Of a stretch of 64,000 nt of DNA, positions 42,478 through 52,308 are shown in pieces. The position numbers were made by a program, and so were the translations under genes. A model generated the notes under the pieces. That model worked only from the letters and a program-made list of their open reading frames with translations. It was not told where the DNA came from and ran no database searches. The DNA comes from Lysobacter firmicutimachus (GTDB lineage: Bacteria; Pseudomonadota; Gammaproteobacteria; Xanthomonadales; Xanthomonadaceae). The stretch is from positions 5,243,240 through 5,307,239 of the forward strand of contig NZ_JBANDL010000002.1 in NCBI RefSeq assembly GCF_037027445.1. The letters are read 5' to 3'. Within the stretch, counting starts at the first letter, position 1. Every line of letters starts with the position of its first letter.

Positions 42478-43293
42478 CTAGAAGATTGGCGTGCCGTCGA
42501 AGGGGGATTTGCCGGGTAGTCCCGGCACGCCGCCGTAGTTCGGCGCGTTGGCGAACTTGCTGTGGCAGATCGCGATGGTTCGCCCGCACCCGGGATAGGC
42601 GACGACGGCCTGGCCGACGCGCAGGCCGTCGCCGGCTCCGAGCAAGATCAGCCGCTCGCCTTCGTGGAATCGAATGCCGCGCCGCTCGATGCCGGCCTCG
42701 CCCAGATCCCAGGCCAAGAAGCCGCCGGCCAACCACCCGTCCGGCAGCAGGCCGAAGGCGCCGGCCGTGACGACGTTGCCGGCGACCGCCGTCAAGGACG
42801 CCGGCACCCGATGCGCCTCGGGATTGATCCGGCAGTTGCGGTCGTAGAGCGTGTGCGGGCAACCGCGTGTCCACGCCAGGCGCAGGCCGGGCTGCCCGAG
42901 CGCGGCGTCCAGCGACTGGCAGCGGATTTCGCTCGCCTCCAGGCGTGGCCGGTTGACCCCGGCCACGCGGCCGACCCAGGCCACCCGCGCCTCTCCGTCG
43001 CCCTCATGGATGTCCCGGATGAATACAGAGACCTCGGTCGAGGGCGGCAGGCCGCGGTACAACCGCGCGACCTCGAAATCGCCCGGTGCGGTGATCGTCA
43101 GCACATCGCTGGCGACGTGGCCGGACTGGCGGATGCCGTCGTCGCTGATCGCTATGGCGCGATACGCCTGCGTGTCGAGTTCGAAGTCGCGGTCGCCGCC
43201 CGTATAGCGCCAGCGCTGCGCGCCGCGCACGAACTCGTACAGCCGCCGGGGATTGCCCGCGGCAACCGAACGCTCAAGTTGGTCGAAGCTCAC
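42478..43293 (-). CDS. BR0599/DUF2163-type baseplate hub protein
   Basis: A 271-aa tail protein of the DUF2163 family: MSFDQLERSVAAGNPRRLYEF, YTGGDRDFEL, the Cys-rich RGCPHTLYDRNCRINPEAH and the C-terminal CHSKFANAPNYGGVPGLPG, all characteristic motifs of this family (also found in gene transfer agents). It builds the baseplate hub. It overlaps the previous gene by four bases and lies before the small 78-aa gene. Confidence 0.88.
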   Translation of the reverse strand: MSFDQLERSVAAGNPRRLYEFVRGAQRWRYTGGDRDFELDTQAYRAIAISDDGIRQSGHVASDVLTITAPGDFEVARLYRGLPPSTEVSVFIRDIHEGDGEARVAWVGRVAGVNRPRLEASEIRCQSLDAALGQPGLRLAWTRGCPHTLYDRNCRINPEAHRVPASLTAVAGNVVTAGAFGLLPDGWLAGGFLAWDLGEAGIERRGIRFHEGERLILLGAGDGLRVGQAVVAYPGCGRTIAICHSKFANAPNYGGVPGLPGKSPFDGTPIF

Positions 43294-44990
43294 GTCGGGG
43301 CAGGTCCATCGTCTTGATCGCGATCACGCACCGCCCGCAGCACGAGGGCGGAATCGGCGGCGCCGTCGCTGTCGGTGTGGTGTTCGATTTCGGTCTCGTC
43401 GCTATCGGCGCGCGACAGCACCAGGAAGCTGATCCGCTTCACGTCGCGCGGGCGCACGTCCACGCCAAGAGCAGCGTCAAGGGTGATGCGGTCGGTCGCA
43501 TCGTCCAGGCTGGCCGCGGCGGTGATCCGGCGGTGGAAGGCGCGGCCATCGCGGAGTTCGATCCGCACGTCCCGCCGACCGGGGCGCAAGCCGGCGAAGC
43601 GGGCCAGGCCGACGTTGGCCACGTCCGCCGCCGTGGCGGTGCCGGCAACAGTGGCCAGCAAGGTCAGGTCGTCGGCGTGGGTGGGCCGCCACACGGCGCG
43701 GTGGCGGCCCCGCAGGGCGTACAGCCAGGACCGGACCCGCGCGCGCTCGGCGCGACCGTGCATCCGCCAGCGGTGGGATTGGGTGACCGCCGCCCAATCC
43801 GCCGGGTCCAAAACGAACGCGGTGCCAAGCTCGTTGTCCAGGGTCAGCAATGCCCGCTGCCAGCCGGCCGATAGGGATTCGGACTCATCGGGTCGATCGG
43901 CCAAGACCGGATGGCCGCGGTAGATCGGCGCATCGGCCAGCGCCGACCAATCGCAGGGTTCGACCACCTCGAAGCGCACCGCGACCGACGCGGCCTGATC
44001 GGACAGACGGGTGATCTTGGGCGATTCGGCGAGACGGGCGGCCCGCACCGGATACAGCCGGGTGCCGCGCGGCCAGGCCCGCGTAGTCGGGTGCCGAAGG
44101 ACGACGCGGTCGGCGCCGATCGACTCGATCTCGGCGACCTCGGTGTCGAACGCCGTTGGCCCGCGCAACAGCACCAAGCCGCCGGACCGGAAATCCCGAT
44201 GGGCCGGATCGCACGCCAGGACCCGGACGCCGAGGGCATGCTCGGCCGCCAACCACTGCCCGTCCGGCCAGATCGGCAGCGCCCAGGTCCGTCCGCCCCA
44301 GCCGAACACGGCTAGGTCCAGCAGCACCCGCTCGCGGCCGTCCACGATCAGCGTCGCTTCGAACGACCGCCGCGGCGTGGACCGCAGCCCGCGGCGCTGC
44401 TCGACCTGCAGCGGGCTGGTCAGGATGTCGGTGCGCCAGGCCAGCCGCTCCAACACGCCCCGCGACCAATCGGGCACGAAGGCGAAGGCGACGATGCGTT
44501 GGCCGGTGATGACGACCGGGATCTCGGCGAAGCCGTCGAACCGGAACGCCAGGTTGGCGCCGATCACCGGCGGGCCGTCCGTTCCCACTGCGACCTGCCA
44601 CGCCCGTTCCGATAGCGGGACGAACGGCATCGGCGGCACGCCGGGTGCGGTCAGGACAATGCCTTCGCCCGCAGACAGCGTTGCCTCGGTCAGCGCTAAT
44701 GCTCGGCTACGGAACGCGTTCCAAACCCGAACGGCTCGACGCTGAACGGTGCTGACATTGCCGAGATTCAGAGTCCGCGGCTCGACATGGATGCGATCGA
44801 AGAAGTCGTCGCCGAACAACGGTTGCACCGCGCCCCGCCGCCGATCGGCGACATGCTGCGGTACGACGACCGTTCGGCGGCCGTACTGCGGCTCGGCGCC
44901 GAGCGCGCCGCCAGGCCGGTCAAGTCCGGTGCGCGAGGGGAAATAGTCGCCCTGACCGCTGAAGGTCAGCGGCCACAGGCCATGCCACAT
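43290..44990 (-). CDS. Prophage baseplate / tail protein
   Basis: A 566-aa structural protein (MWHGLWPLTFSGQGDYF). It is beta-rich with a regular C-terminal domain (RRDVRIELRDGRAFHRRI), and lies directly upstream of the DUF2163 gene with a 4-base overlap. In related phages this position is taken by a tail protein connecting the tape-measure tip to the hub. No catalytic motif is seen. Function inferred from position. Confidence 0.65.
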   Translation of the reverse strand: MWHGLWPLTFSGQGDYFPSRTGLDRPGGALGAEPQYGRRTVVVPQHVADRRRGAVQPLFGDDFFDRIHVEPRTLNLGNVSTVQRRAVRVWNAFRSRALALTEATLSAGEGIVLTAPGVPPMPFVPLSERAWQVAVGTDGPPVIGANLAFRFDGFAEIPVVITGQRIVAFAFVPDWSRGVLERLAWRTDILTSPLQVEQRRGLRSTPRRSFEATLIVDGRERVLLDLAVFGWGGRTWALPIWPDGQWLAAEHALGVRVLACDPAHRDFRSGGLVLLRGPTAFDTEVAEIESIGADRVVLRHPTTRAWPRGTRLYPVRAARLAESPKITRLSDQAASVAVRFEVVEPCDWSALADAPIYRGHPVLADRPDESESLSAGWQRALLTLDNELGTAFVLDPADWAAVTQSHRWRMHGRAERARVRSWLYALRGRHRAVWRPTHADDLTLLATVAGTATAADVANVGLARFAGLRPGRRDVRIELRDGRAFHRRITAAASLDDATDRITLDAALGVDVRPRDVKRISFLVLSRADSDETEIEHHTDSDGAADSALVLRAVRDRDQDDGPAPT

Positions 44991-45002
44991 GGGATCAAAT
45001 CG

Positions 45003-45938
45003 CTACTCGGTGATGCGGTAGGCGTAGCCGTAGACGCCGCTGTTCGGAGTCCCGGCGGGTCCGTTCTTGCGATGCACCGGGAACACCTTCCAGCGGTCAT
45101 CCCCCAGCACTAGCTCCTCGCCAGGTGCGTAGCTGTCGAGCCGGATGAAGCGCAGGTCGGGCGGATGCCCGATGTCGGAATACAGGTCGGCGCCGCGCGG
45201 CACCGCGCACCATAGCGGATACGTCGGGGCCCGACCCGTCAGCGCGCTGTGGCCGATGTCCTTCAGCAAGCTGATCGGCGACGTCTTGCCCCTCCACCCG
45301 CACAGCAGACGCAGGCTATCGCTCGGCGAATCCGACACGGCATGCCAGCGCGGAGCCACGCCATCGAAGTCCGCGCGGATGCGGGTCGCCGGCGACATGA
45401 AGTTCGCCCAGAAGTCATCGAACGCGATCGCATGGTGGTAATCGTCCGGGCTATTGATATAGCGGGCGTCGTAGTACCACTGGCTGCCGTATACGTACTG
45501 CCCAGTGTTCACCGCACCGGCCGTAACCAGGCGCCCGGTGCCAAAGTGCTTGAAGGTACCGGCCTGGGTTTCCAGCACCACATGCAGATAGGGCCGCGGC
45601 GCGCTGCGGCCGAAGAAGTGAACCGCGCTGTACGGTCCCTGGAGGTAGTTGGACCACGCGGGTGCGCCGGCTTCGCTCTGTACGTCGGGATTGGCGTTGG
45701 CGGCGTAGCCGGTATGGCCAAACACGCCGATGAACGGCGGCGGTCGGTTGCCATCGCCTCCGGTCAGCTCGGTCAGGAAGGTCGCAAATAGCCCCGCTGC
45801 GTTCAAGCTCAACGCCTTGCCGGGTTTTGCAGTGCGATCCCGGAGCCCGTCGATCGACCACCCGGCCCCTTGGGCGAACAACCGCAGCTTGTCGAGCAGT
45901 TCGCCGGGGTCGTTTGCCGCCGAGGTCGCGTAAGGCAT
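45003..45938 (-). CDS. Prophage tail protein
   Basis: A 311-aa protein (MPYATSAANDPGELLDKLRLFAQGAGWSID) with aromatic, beta-rich composition (YGSQWYYDARYINSP). It shares a one-base overlap (TGATG) with the upstream gene. The start at 45938 is at this overlap. The similarity to phage-encoded virion structural proteins is by position only. It may form a side fibre or tail-tip decoration. Confidence 0.65.
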   Translation of the reverse strand: MPYATSAANDPGELLDKLRLFAQGAGWSIDGLRDRTAKPGKALSLNAAGLFATFLTELTGGDGNRPPPFIGVFGHTGYAANANPDVQSEAGAPAWSNYLQGPYSAVHFFGRSAPRPYLHVVLETQAGTFKHFGTGRLVTAGAVNTGQYVYGSQWYYDARYINSPDDYHHAIAFDDFWANFMSPATRIRADFDGVAPRWHAVSDSPSDSLRLLCGWRGKTSPISLLKDIGHSALTGRAPTYPLWCAVPRGADLYSDIGHPPDLRFIRLDSYAPGEELVLGDDRWKVFPVHRKNGPAGTPNSGVYGYAYRITE

Positions 45939-47515
45939 CAGTCCAGTTTCAGAGCGAAGTAGTTGTCGGGCGAGGTGCGAAAGGCGTTCTGGAAGGCCAG
46001 CCAGGATACGCCGTCGTGGTCGACCCGCGATTCGGAGGCAGTGCCGAAGCCCGTCGTCCAGCCGCAGCCGTCGAACTCGCCGAAAGTGTGGCGGGGCGCA
46101 GTATTGCCTAGCACCAGCGGAAGCACCGGCGAAGAGTCGTCGAGGTTCCCGCGCAGATAGCTGCGGTGGCCCTCCACCGACATCGCACTGGGGTAGACCT
46201 TCCCGGGCGTTTCCTGATCCCCATACTCCGCATTGCCCACCGCGAAGCGATTGCTGTGCGGCCGCCAAACGTTGTCCGGATAGTTGGCGGCGAGCGCATA
46301 CCGGCCCGGGTCGAAAAAGCAGCGGAAGTTCGAATCCGTCGCGTCCGGGGTCAAGGTCTCCAGCGATCCACAGGCTCCGACCACCAGGGGATACTCGTGG
46401 ATCGAAGGCGGCTCATAGGCGTGGGCGAACCCGAGGTAAGCACTCAGGTACACGGTACCCACCCGGGCCACGATCACCACGCGCTGCCCGTTGATCGCCA
46501 GCCAGTAGGCGAACGGGCCGTTGCGCAGCGGTAGGCAGCGTAGGCCGCTGTGGTTGGTCTGGGTCCGAACGCCGCGCAACGGGTTGTAAGCCCGGAAGCC
46601 GTACCAATTGAGGTTGTAGGCTGCGCGCGCCGGATCCTCATACAGCTCGGCACCTATGTAGATGGCCTTTTGGCCGTCTAGGCCAGGCGCCCGGACGATC
46701 CACTGCGCCCGGTCCTCGAGTTCAAAATCGGCGTTGATGTCGGTGTGGAAGCTGACGTCGGCCAGCTCCAGGGGATCACCGCCGGCACTGGCGGTGACCA
46801 ACACCCGCCAAAAGCGGGTCACGGCACCCGTGGCCGTAACCGTGTAGGTGCGCCGCAGCCTTGCCGTCGGCCAGGTCTGACCGGCCCAGGCCTGTACGCG
46901 CGACCAGGCCACGCCGTCGTCGGATCGCTGCAGTTCGAAGGCGGCCGGGCCGCGCGCGCCAGTATCACCGACGCCCAAGGTCACGGCCTTCACCGTGGCC
47001 GGGCCGATCATCTCGATCGTCGCGTGCCCTGGCAACTGCGCGACCGCCCGCGACGACCAGGTGTCGGTGCGATTGTCGAAGACGGCATCCGGACTGGAGA
47101 GGTTGCTCGTCCGCCCCCCCGGATTCCGACAGCCGAATCGCCGCAGCAGTCGCCAAGGCGGCGAGGTGTTCAAAGTAAAGCGATCGCCCTGCACGAATGG
47201 TGTCGTTCCCGCGTTGATGCGAAATTGGATGCGATCGGTTTCGAACGGTTGGCCCACTTGAACAACGCCCAGATCGCCCGCCACGGACCCAACTACCTCG
47301 AAACGGTCCGGTCCGACGGCCGTCAGCTTGATGCCCTCGGCCACGCTGGCGCTTCCTCCGCGATACCCGCCGATTGCACCGTCGGGCCCGGTGAGCGCAC
47401 CGTTTCCGTTGCCGACGTACTGCAAGCCCCAGGCGTGGCCTTCCAGGCAGAGTGCGAATTCGAGCTGATTGAGAAAATCGTAGTAGCTGTTGGCGGTGCC
47501 CACTAGGAATGTCAT
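45938..47515 (-). CDS. Prophage virion structural protein
   Basis: A 525-aa beta-rich protein (MTFLVGTANSYYDFLNQLEFAL). A middle part (about 150-240) reads like a discoidin/galactose-binding module (FELQRSDDGVAWSRVQAW, then RFWRVLVTA), suggesting carbohydrate or surface binding. The first residues TANSYYDFL are typical of a tail protein in lambda-like phages. It begins just downstream of a strong terminator, so its expression may need antitermination or its own promoter. Ends with a one-base overlap with the 45003 gene. Confidence 0.65.
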   Translation of the reverse strand: MTFLVGTANSYYDFLNQLEFALCLEGHAWGLQYVGNGNGALTGPDGAIGGYRGGSASVAEGIKLTAVGPDRFEVVGSVAGDLGVVQVGQPFETDRIQFRINAGTTPFVQGDRFTLNTSPPWRLLRRFGCRNPGGRTSNLSSPDAVFDNRTDTWSSRAVAQLPGHATIEMIGPATVKAVTLGVGDTGARGPAAFELQRSDDGVAWSRVQAWAGQTWPTARLRRTYTVTATGAVTRFWRVLVTASAGGDPLELADVSFHTDINADFELEDRAQWIVRAPGLDGQKAIYIGAELYEDPARAAYNLNWYGFRAYNPLRGVRTQTNHSGLRCLPLRNGPFAYWLAINGQRVVIVARVGTVYLSAYLGFAHAYEPPSIHEYPLVVGACGSLETLTPDATDSNFRCFFDPGRYALAANYPDNVWRPHSNRFAVGNAEYGDQETPGKVYPSAMSVEGHRSYLRGNLDDSSPVLPLVLGNTAPRHTFGEFDGCGWTTGFGTASESRVDHDGVSWLAFQNAFRTSPDNYFALKLD

Positions 47516-47532
47516 GGCAATAGAAATAGAAA

Positions 47533-47560
47533 ACGCGACCGGCATGTGCCCCGGTCGCGT
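47533..47560 (-). terminator. Rho-independent terminator before the tail-tip genes
   Basis: ACGCGACCGG (47533-47542) pairs perfectly with CCGGTCGCGT (47551-47560). On the minus strand the hairpin is followed by TTTTCTATTTCTA. It stands just upstream of the start at 47515 and downstream of the moron-like gene 47654-48334. Confidence 0.8.
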
Positions 47561-47653
47561 AAGGTGACGACTATTAGCCGATCACCTCGGCATCAAGCCA
47601 GCCAGCAGTTCGGCAGCAAGTTGCTTGGGAAATTCAGCACATTCAGCGAACGG

Positions 47654-48334
47654 CTATGACGCTGGCGTACGTGCGCGTTTCGACTCGCGCTTTACTGCGG
47701 GCTTCGCAGTTTCATTGGCCGTGGCAATAGACAACACAGGCTCGGGATGAGCCGGCGGATAGCGCTCATTGAATTTTTGAGTCAACCAGTGGGCGTGCAT
47801 CAAGCTGTCCGACACCCAAACGGCCGCAGGGGTGATGAACCACATTGCGATCTGAAACAGAACGATAGCAACCTGGGCATCGTTAGAGAAATGCAGCCAA
47901 CGATGCGCCATCAGTGCTGCCCAAGGCAGGAACAAGAGAACGATCGACCCGGCAAGAAGCAAGCGCGCCTTCGCTAGAAACGAGAGGAGGTCGTCTCCCT
48001 CGGAAGGGACAATCCGACCGCTTTCATAGCGAACGTATCGACGCGCCCGTTTGAAACTATTGATGAAGGCAAGGGGATCATCGCGTTCGCGCGCCATCTT
48101 GAGTACGCGTGGATGAAGGATGAAGCCGAACGCTGCTGCCGACGAAAGCTGGTCACCCAGCGCTTCTCCTGCAACCTTCTTGTAGAGACGTGCCGTCGCC
48201 TGAAGGTTCAATCGCATTCGCCCGGTCCGATAGCGCAGCCAAGCAAAGATGGCTGCGACGGGCATGAGGATCATCAGGGCAACCGGCAGCAGCTCCGGCA
48301 CTCGCTGAATCAGCATCGATAGGAACGGATTCAT
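47654..48334 (-). CDS. Prophage-encoded membrane protein (probable moron)
   Basis: A 226-aa membrane protein inserted between the tape measure gene and the tail-tip genes. It has an N-terminal helix (VALMILMPVAAIFAWL, about 17-32), then a cytoplasmic helical part and a pair of transmembrane helices (about 130-160, 168-190), and a basic tail (AKPAVKRESKRARTP). It is followed by an own terminator and has slightly lower GC. These are the marks of a moron, a cargo gene expressed from the lysogen, possibly for exclusion of other phages. The function is not shown by the sequence. Confidence 0.55.
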   Translation of the reverse strand: MNPFLSMLIQRVPELLPVALMILMPVAAIFAWLRYRTGRMRLNLQATARLYKKVAGEALGDQLSSAAAFGFILHPRVLKMARERDDPLAFINSFKRARRYVRYESGRIVPSEGDDLLSFLAKARLLLAGSIVLLFLPWAALMAHRWLHFSNDAQVAIVLFQIAMWFITPAAVWVSDSLMHAHWLTQKFNERYPPAHPEPVLSIATANETAKPAVKRESKRARTPAS

Positions 48335-48593
48335 AGGAACCAAACCGGCGGGTGACGCTCGATTCGAACGATTTCGCGTCGCATCCGTTGCGACTGGAAC
48401 TCTGATCGACAGGAATTGCTGAACGCGTTCAGCCTGCGTCGGTCGTCCATTCGGCGGCAGATTCGTCATCTGGAAGGAGGGAAAGGGCGACTCACGTGGG
48501 ACTCGACACGTGAGCCGCCTGCGGCCGCGAAGCAGCGTAGGGGACGCTCGATGCGCATATTCACACCACGGCACAACTGTCAGTGGGCGTCCG

Positions 48594-51500
48594 CTATGTC
48601 AGATCCTGACGAACGGTCGGTGCATTGGCTCGGATGGTGGACAGGATGACCTGGCGCCCCGCCTGGGTCCCCATGACGTTCACGATCTCTCTCGGATCCA
48701 GGTACAGGACGTTCGTAATTTGAGAGCGGTTGGACTCAGCTGTACCTGATACAGGCCGCTCCGCCAGAGAGCGGCGCGGTGGCACAGACGGTGCAGGCGC
48801 GGGCGCGACGAATCCGCCGGCCGCATAGCCGCGAAGACCCGCCAGCGCGGCCATGCCGACCCGATTGAATCGTTCCAAGAACGGTCGCGCCCCCGGCTGC
48901 CGGACCACTTCGCGGCGATGCACGAACTCGCCGCGGTGGACGATGCCGGCCGGCGCGTACTTCGGCCCGATGCCGGTGAAGCCGCCGAACGCGAACATGC
49001 CCGAGGCGCCCTTAGCGGTATTGGCCGCCAGCAGGGTCGCCGCCGCGGCCTGCATGGCAGCAGCCGCCTTCAGCACGACGCCGCCGGCCACGCCCAGCGC
49101 CAGCGACGCACCCGAGATGGGGGTCGCGTAGGCCGCCCCGGCCGCAGCGGCCTGGACCGGGTCCGGCTGGGCGATGTCCGGGGTCTTGCCGCCGCCGGCC
49201 AGCTTGCCCACCACGGACATCAGCTTGGCCGTGGCCATTGCCGCCAGTTGCCGCGAAGCCAGCTGCGCCAGTGACTGGGCCATATCTTGCACCAGGCCGG
49301 TCAGCGCTTGCCGCAGCGTCAAGGTGCCGGTGGCCAGCCCTTCCAAGGCCGTGCCGAGCCCGGATTCGAATCCGTTAGCCAGGGTGACCACCAACTCGTT
49401 CGACTGGGTCTTCAGGGCGGCAACCTGTGCGGTCAGATCCTTGACCCGGTCGATTGCGTCCGGCGAACCGGTCTTCGCGGCCAGTTCGTCCATCTTCGGC
49501 AGCAACTGATCGACCTCGGCCGCGGTGCGGCCGTGCAACTCCAGCAGCTCGCGGCGCGCGCCGATCTCGGTCAGCACACCGGTCTGCTGCCGGGTCTGGA
49601 TCGACTGTTCTTGGCGCGATTGATCGCCGAACACGCGATCGACCTGCGCCTGCAAGTCATCCAGTTGGGCGCGCGCGACCTCGGTGTCGATGCTCAGGTT
49701 GAGTTTTAGCCAATCCGCCGTGCGCCCACGCTTGAGCAGTTCGGCCAGCGATTCCCGATGTTCAAGCAGCAACTCGCGCTGTCGTGCAGCGGCCGTGTCG
49801 CCTCGGGTGCGCAACAGACCGGCTTCCGCCTCGCCCACCGTCCTATCCAGTTCCTCGTCGGTCTTCTTTTCCTTCTTGTCCTCGCGGTCCTGCGCCTTCT
49901 TTTGTTGTTTGGCGAGGCGCTCTGCGGCCTTCTGCGCCTGGTCGGCCTCTCGCCGTGCCTGGGTCTGCGCGCGGTCCGCCGCAGACGACGCCTTGGCGGC
50001 CTCGCGTTCACGGATCTGCTCATCGATGAGCTTGCGTGTCGCTTCCGTCAGCTGTGCGACATCTTTGACCCCGGCGGCTTTGACCGCCTGGTACTCCAGC
50101 GCCGCGCGCAGCCCCTTCTCGCGCTCGATCCGCTCAATCTTGAGCTTTTCGTTCTGGTCCGTCAGGGTCTTGGCGAAATCGGCCGCGTCCTTCGTGGCCT
50201 GCTGCCGGGTTCGCCCGCCCGTCGCCTGCGCCGCGCGCAGATCGGCCAGCGACTTACGAACCGTCTCGAATTCGGCATTGGTTCGCTTGAGCTGAGTCTG
50301 GACGCGGACAATTTCGCCATCCAGTTCCTCGCCAAACAGCAGCCGCCCGGCGCTCTGCCCCTCATTGAAGTGACCACCGCCCCAGCCTCGGCGAATACCC
50401 TCCAGGTCTTCCAGCTCCTTTCGGAGCTGGTCGCGTTGAGCGATCAAGCGCTTGCCGACATCGACGCCTGCGTCGATGTCCTGCTGCTGGCGAAACCGTT
50501 GGGCGGCCTGGATCGTGCCTTCGAACTCGAGTTTGGCGGCTCGTGCGCTCGCGCTGGCGCTGGCAAAGGCGCTGGCCAGCAAGGTCACACCGGTGATGGC
50601 CAAGCCGAGCGGTCCGCCCATCAGGGTCAGTACGGTGGACAGCCCGCGAACGGCGAGGGCCTTCGCGCCCACCGCCGCGGTCGCCACGTGGGTGGCCGCC
50701 GTGGTCCGAGCCTGCGCCGCGGCGAGCGCGGCCTCGGCCGTCGTCGCCCGTGCGGTGCCGGCGCCGGCCAGCGCGAGCGCACGGGCGCGTGCCAGTTCCG
50801 CCTGCGCCGCCGTTTCCGCCGACCGGGCCTGGGCCAGTTCCTCCAGTGCCAACTGCCGGGTTTGGCGCACGCTCTGGAGCTTCGCGGTGCCCGCCGTGGT
50901 CAGGTTCGCGATGAACCGGCCGAGCGCGGCGACGATGACCACGCCGACCACGTTCGCCAGGCCGTCGAAGTTTTGCGACAGCCCTTGGATCGACTGCGCG
51001 ATCGTCGACGACGTTCCGCTGGCGCGGTCCTGTTGACCGACAAATCGGGTGAAGGCGTTATCGAGCTGGATCAGGCTACGCTCGATGGTCAGCGGCAGCT
51101 GGCCGAACTCGGCCGCAATCTTGCGTGCCTGCTCGCCCGAGAATGCCTTGCGCAGCTGGTCGCTGGTGAGCTTGCCCGCCTCGGCCAGCGCCTTCAACTC
51201 ACCGACCGTCACGCCCATGCTCTTGGCCAGCGCCTGCATCAGGCGTGGACCCGCGTCGTTGATCGAGTTGAACTCGTCGCCGCTGAGCCGGCCGGCGGCG
51301 AAGGCCTGGCTCAACTGAACGATGACCGATGCGGTTTCCGCGGCCGTAGCACCGGAGACGGCCAGTGCCTTGTTGATCGTTTCGGTCAGTCCCAGGACTT
51401 CCCGCTGCGAGCCGCCCTGATCCTTCAATGCGCTGGTCAGGCGCCCGAACAGCGTGGCAGTCGAATCCAGTTGGGTCGACGTACGCTGCGCGATCGCAAA

Positions 51501-51848
51501 GACCGCCGCTTCGGCTTGATTAAAGCCGGCCTGCGAGGTGGTCGCCAGCTTGATCTTGGCCGACAGATTGGCATAGCTGTCGGCCGCTCGGACCAGACGG
51601 CCGACCGCGTCGCCCACGCCCTGGAGCCCGACAAATGCGAAGAGCTGGGTCTTGGCTTGCGCCAGTTGCGTGCTGATCGACGCGACGCTGGCGCGGATGT
51701 GGTCGAACTGCCGATGGCTGCGGCTTGCGGCTCGCTCGGCTTCGGTGGCGAACCCGCGCACCTGTCGGCTGGACTGCTGAAGCGCAGCATTGAGCGTCGC
51801 CGCATTGCCCTTGAGCAACAGCGTGATTGTGGTATCGCGATTGGCCAT
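48594..51848 (-). CDS. Tail tape measure protein
   Basis: A 1,084-aa protein that sets tail length. The N-terminal part (about 1-230) has the tape measure domain (ASVASISTQLAQAKTQLFAF; LSGDEFNSINDAGPRLMQAL), then membrane-seeking hydrophobic stretches (about 290-410), a long coiled-coil region (about 500-800; many Glu/Lys/Gln, KAAERLAKQQKKAQDREDKK) and a C-terminal part with a Gly-rich FAFGGFTGIGPKYAPAGIVHRGEFVHRREVVRQPG motif typical of lambda-like tape measure ends. It lies after the lysis cassette. Confidence 0.9.
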   Translation of the reverse strand: MANRDTTITLLLKGNAATLNAALQQSSRQVRGFATEAERAASRSHRQFDHIRASVASISTQLAQAKTQLFAFVGLQGVGDAVGRLVRAADSYANLSAKIKLATTSQAGFNQAEAAVFAIAQRTSTQLDSTATLFGRLTSALKDQGGSQREVLGLTETINKALAVSGATAAETASVIVQLSQAFAAGRLSGDEFNSINDAGPRLMQALAKSMGVTVGELKALAEAGKLTSDQLRKAFSGEQARKIAAEFGQLPLTIERSLIQLDNAFTRFVGQQDRASGTSSTIAQSIQGLSQNFDGLANVVGVVIVAALGRFIANLTTAGTAKLQSVRQTRQLALEELAQARSAETAAQAELARARALALAGAGTARATTAEAALAAAQARTTAATHVATAAVGAKALAVRGLSTVLTLMGGPLGLAITGVTLLASAFASASASARAAKLEFEGTIQAAQRFRQQQDIDAGVDVGKRLIAQRDQLRKELEDLEGIRRGWGGGHFNEGQSAGRLLFGEELDGEIVRVQTQLKRTNAEFETVRKSLADLRAAQATGGRTRQQATKDAADFAKTLTDQNEKLKIERIEREKGLRAALEYQAVKAAGVKDVAQLTEATRKLIDEQIREREAAKASSAADRAQTQARREADQAQKAAERLAKQQKKAQDREDKKEKKTDEELDRTVGEAEAGLLRTRGDTAAARQRELLLEHRESLAELLKRGRTADWLKLNLSIDTEVARAQLDDLQAQVDRVFGDQSRQEQSIQTRQQTGVLTEIGARRELLELHGRTAAEVDQLLPKMDELAAKTGSPDAIDRVKDLTAQVAALKTQSNELVVTLANGFESGLGTALEGLATGTLTLRQALTGLVQDMAQSLAQLASRQLAAMATAKLMSVVGKLAGGGKTPDIAQPDPVQAAAAGAAYATPISGASLALGVAGGVVLKAAAAMQAAAATLLAANTAKGASGMFAFGGFTGIGPKYAPAGIVHRGEFVHRREVVRQPGARPFLERFNRVGMAALAGLRGYAAGGFVAPAPAPSVPPRRSLAERPVSGTAESNRSQITNVLYLDPREIVNVMGTQAGRQVILSTIRANAPTVRQDLT

Positions 51849-51851
51849 GAC

Positions 51852-52106
51852 TCAGGGGCGCGTCGGGTCCGCCGGTGGGTTCGGCTGCCAGCCGCACAGA
51901 CGGCGGCCGGCTTCGTTATGCGCCAGGATCTGTCGAGCGGTCAGATCCGTCAGCTGATCCTGACGGGACACCCGAATCGGCCGCGTCCAGGCGCGGCCGG
52001 TCGTCACCTCCGTCACGCGACCAGTCGTCGTACAAGCGGTCAGCAGCGGAATCAGGCACAGCCACCGCCAGCGGCGCCGGGCTGCCGGACGGCAGTTGAA
52101 GAACAT
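51852..52106 (-). CDS. Rz1-like outer-membrane spanin lipoprotein
   Basis: An 84-aa lipoprotein: basic start, hydrophobic core and lipobox LLTAC (Cys25), then a Pro-rich end (PNPPADPTRP). It lies in a different frame inside the 3' half of the Rz gene (51916-52308) and extends beyond it, the typical overlapping arrangement of spanins. It disrupts the outer membrane with Rz at the end of lysis. Confidence 0.8.
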   Translation of the reverse strand: MFFNCRPAARRRWRWLCLIPLLTACTTTGRVTEVTTGRAWTRPIRVSRQDQLTDLTARQILAHNEAGRRLCGWQPNPPADPTRP

Positions 52107-52308
52107 CGGTCTCTACCTCGGTGCGTACTTCGTAGTCGCGACGCTCGCGTTCTGCGGTCACCGCACGGCGTTCGGCGTCGGCCGCCCGCCGCTCGGTGTG
52201 TTCGCGCGCCCGACGCGTGCCCTGGATGCGCCCCCAGCCGAACGCTGCCAGGACGGCGACGAACGCGGCTAGCACCGCGGAGCCCCATGCTTGGAGTCGG
52301 GCGATCAC
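51916..52308 (-). CDS. Rz-like inner-membrane spanin
   Basis: A 130-aa type II membrane protein. One N-terminal helix (AVLAAFVAVLAAFGWG, about 11-26) anchors it; the next 60 residues are highly charged coiled coil (REHTERRAADAERRAVTAE). The start overlaps the endolysin stop by four bases. Together with Rz1 it forms the spanin that spans the periplasm. Confidence 0.78.
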   Translation of the reverse strand: MIARLQAWGSAVLAAFVAVLAAFGWGRIQGTRRAREHTERRAADAERRAVTAERERRDYEVRTEVETDVLQLPSGSPAPLAVAVPDSAADRLYDDWSRDGGDDRPRLDAADSGVPSGSADGSDRSTDPGA

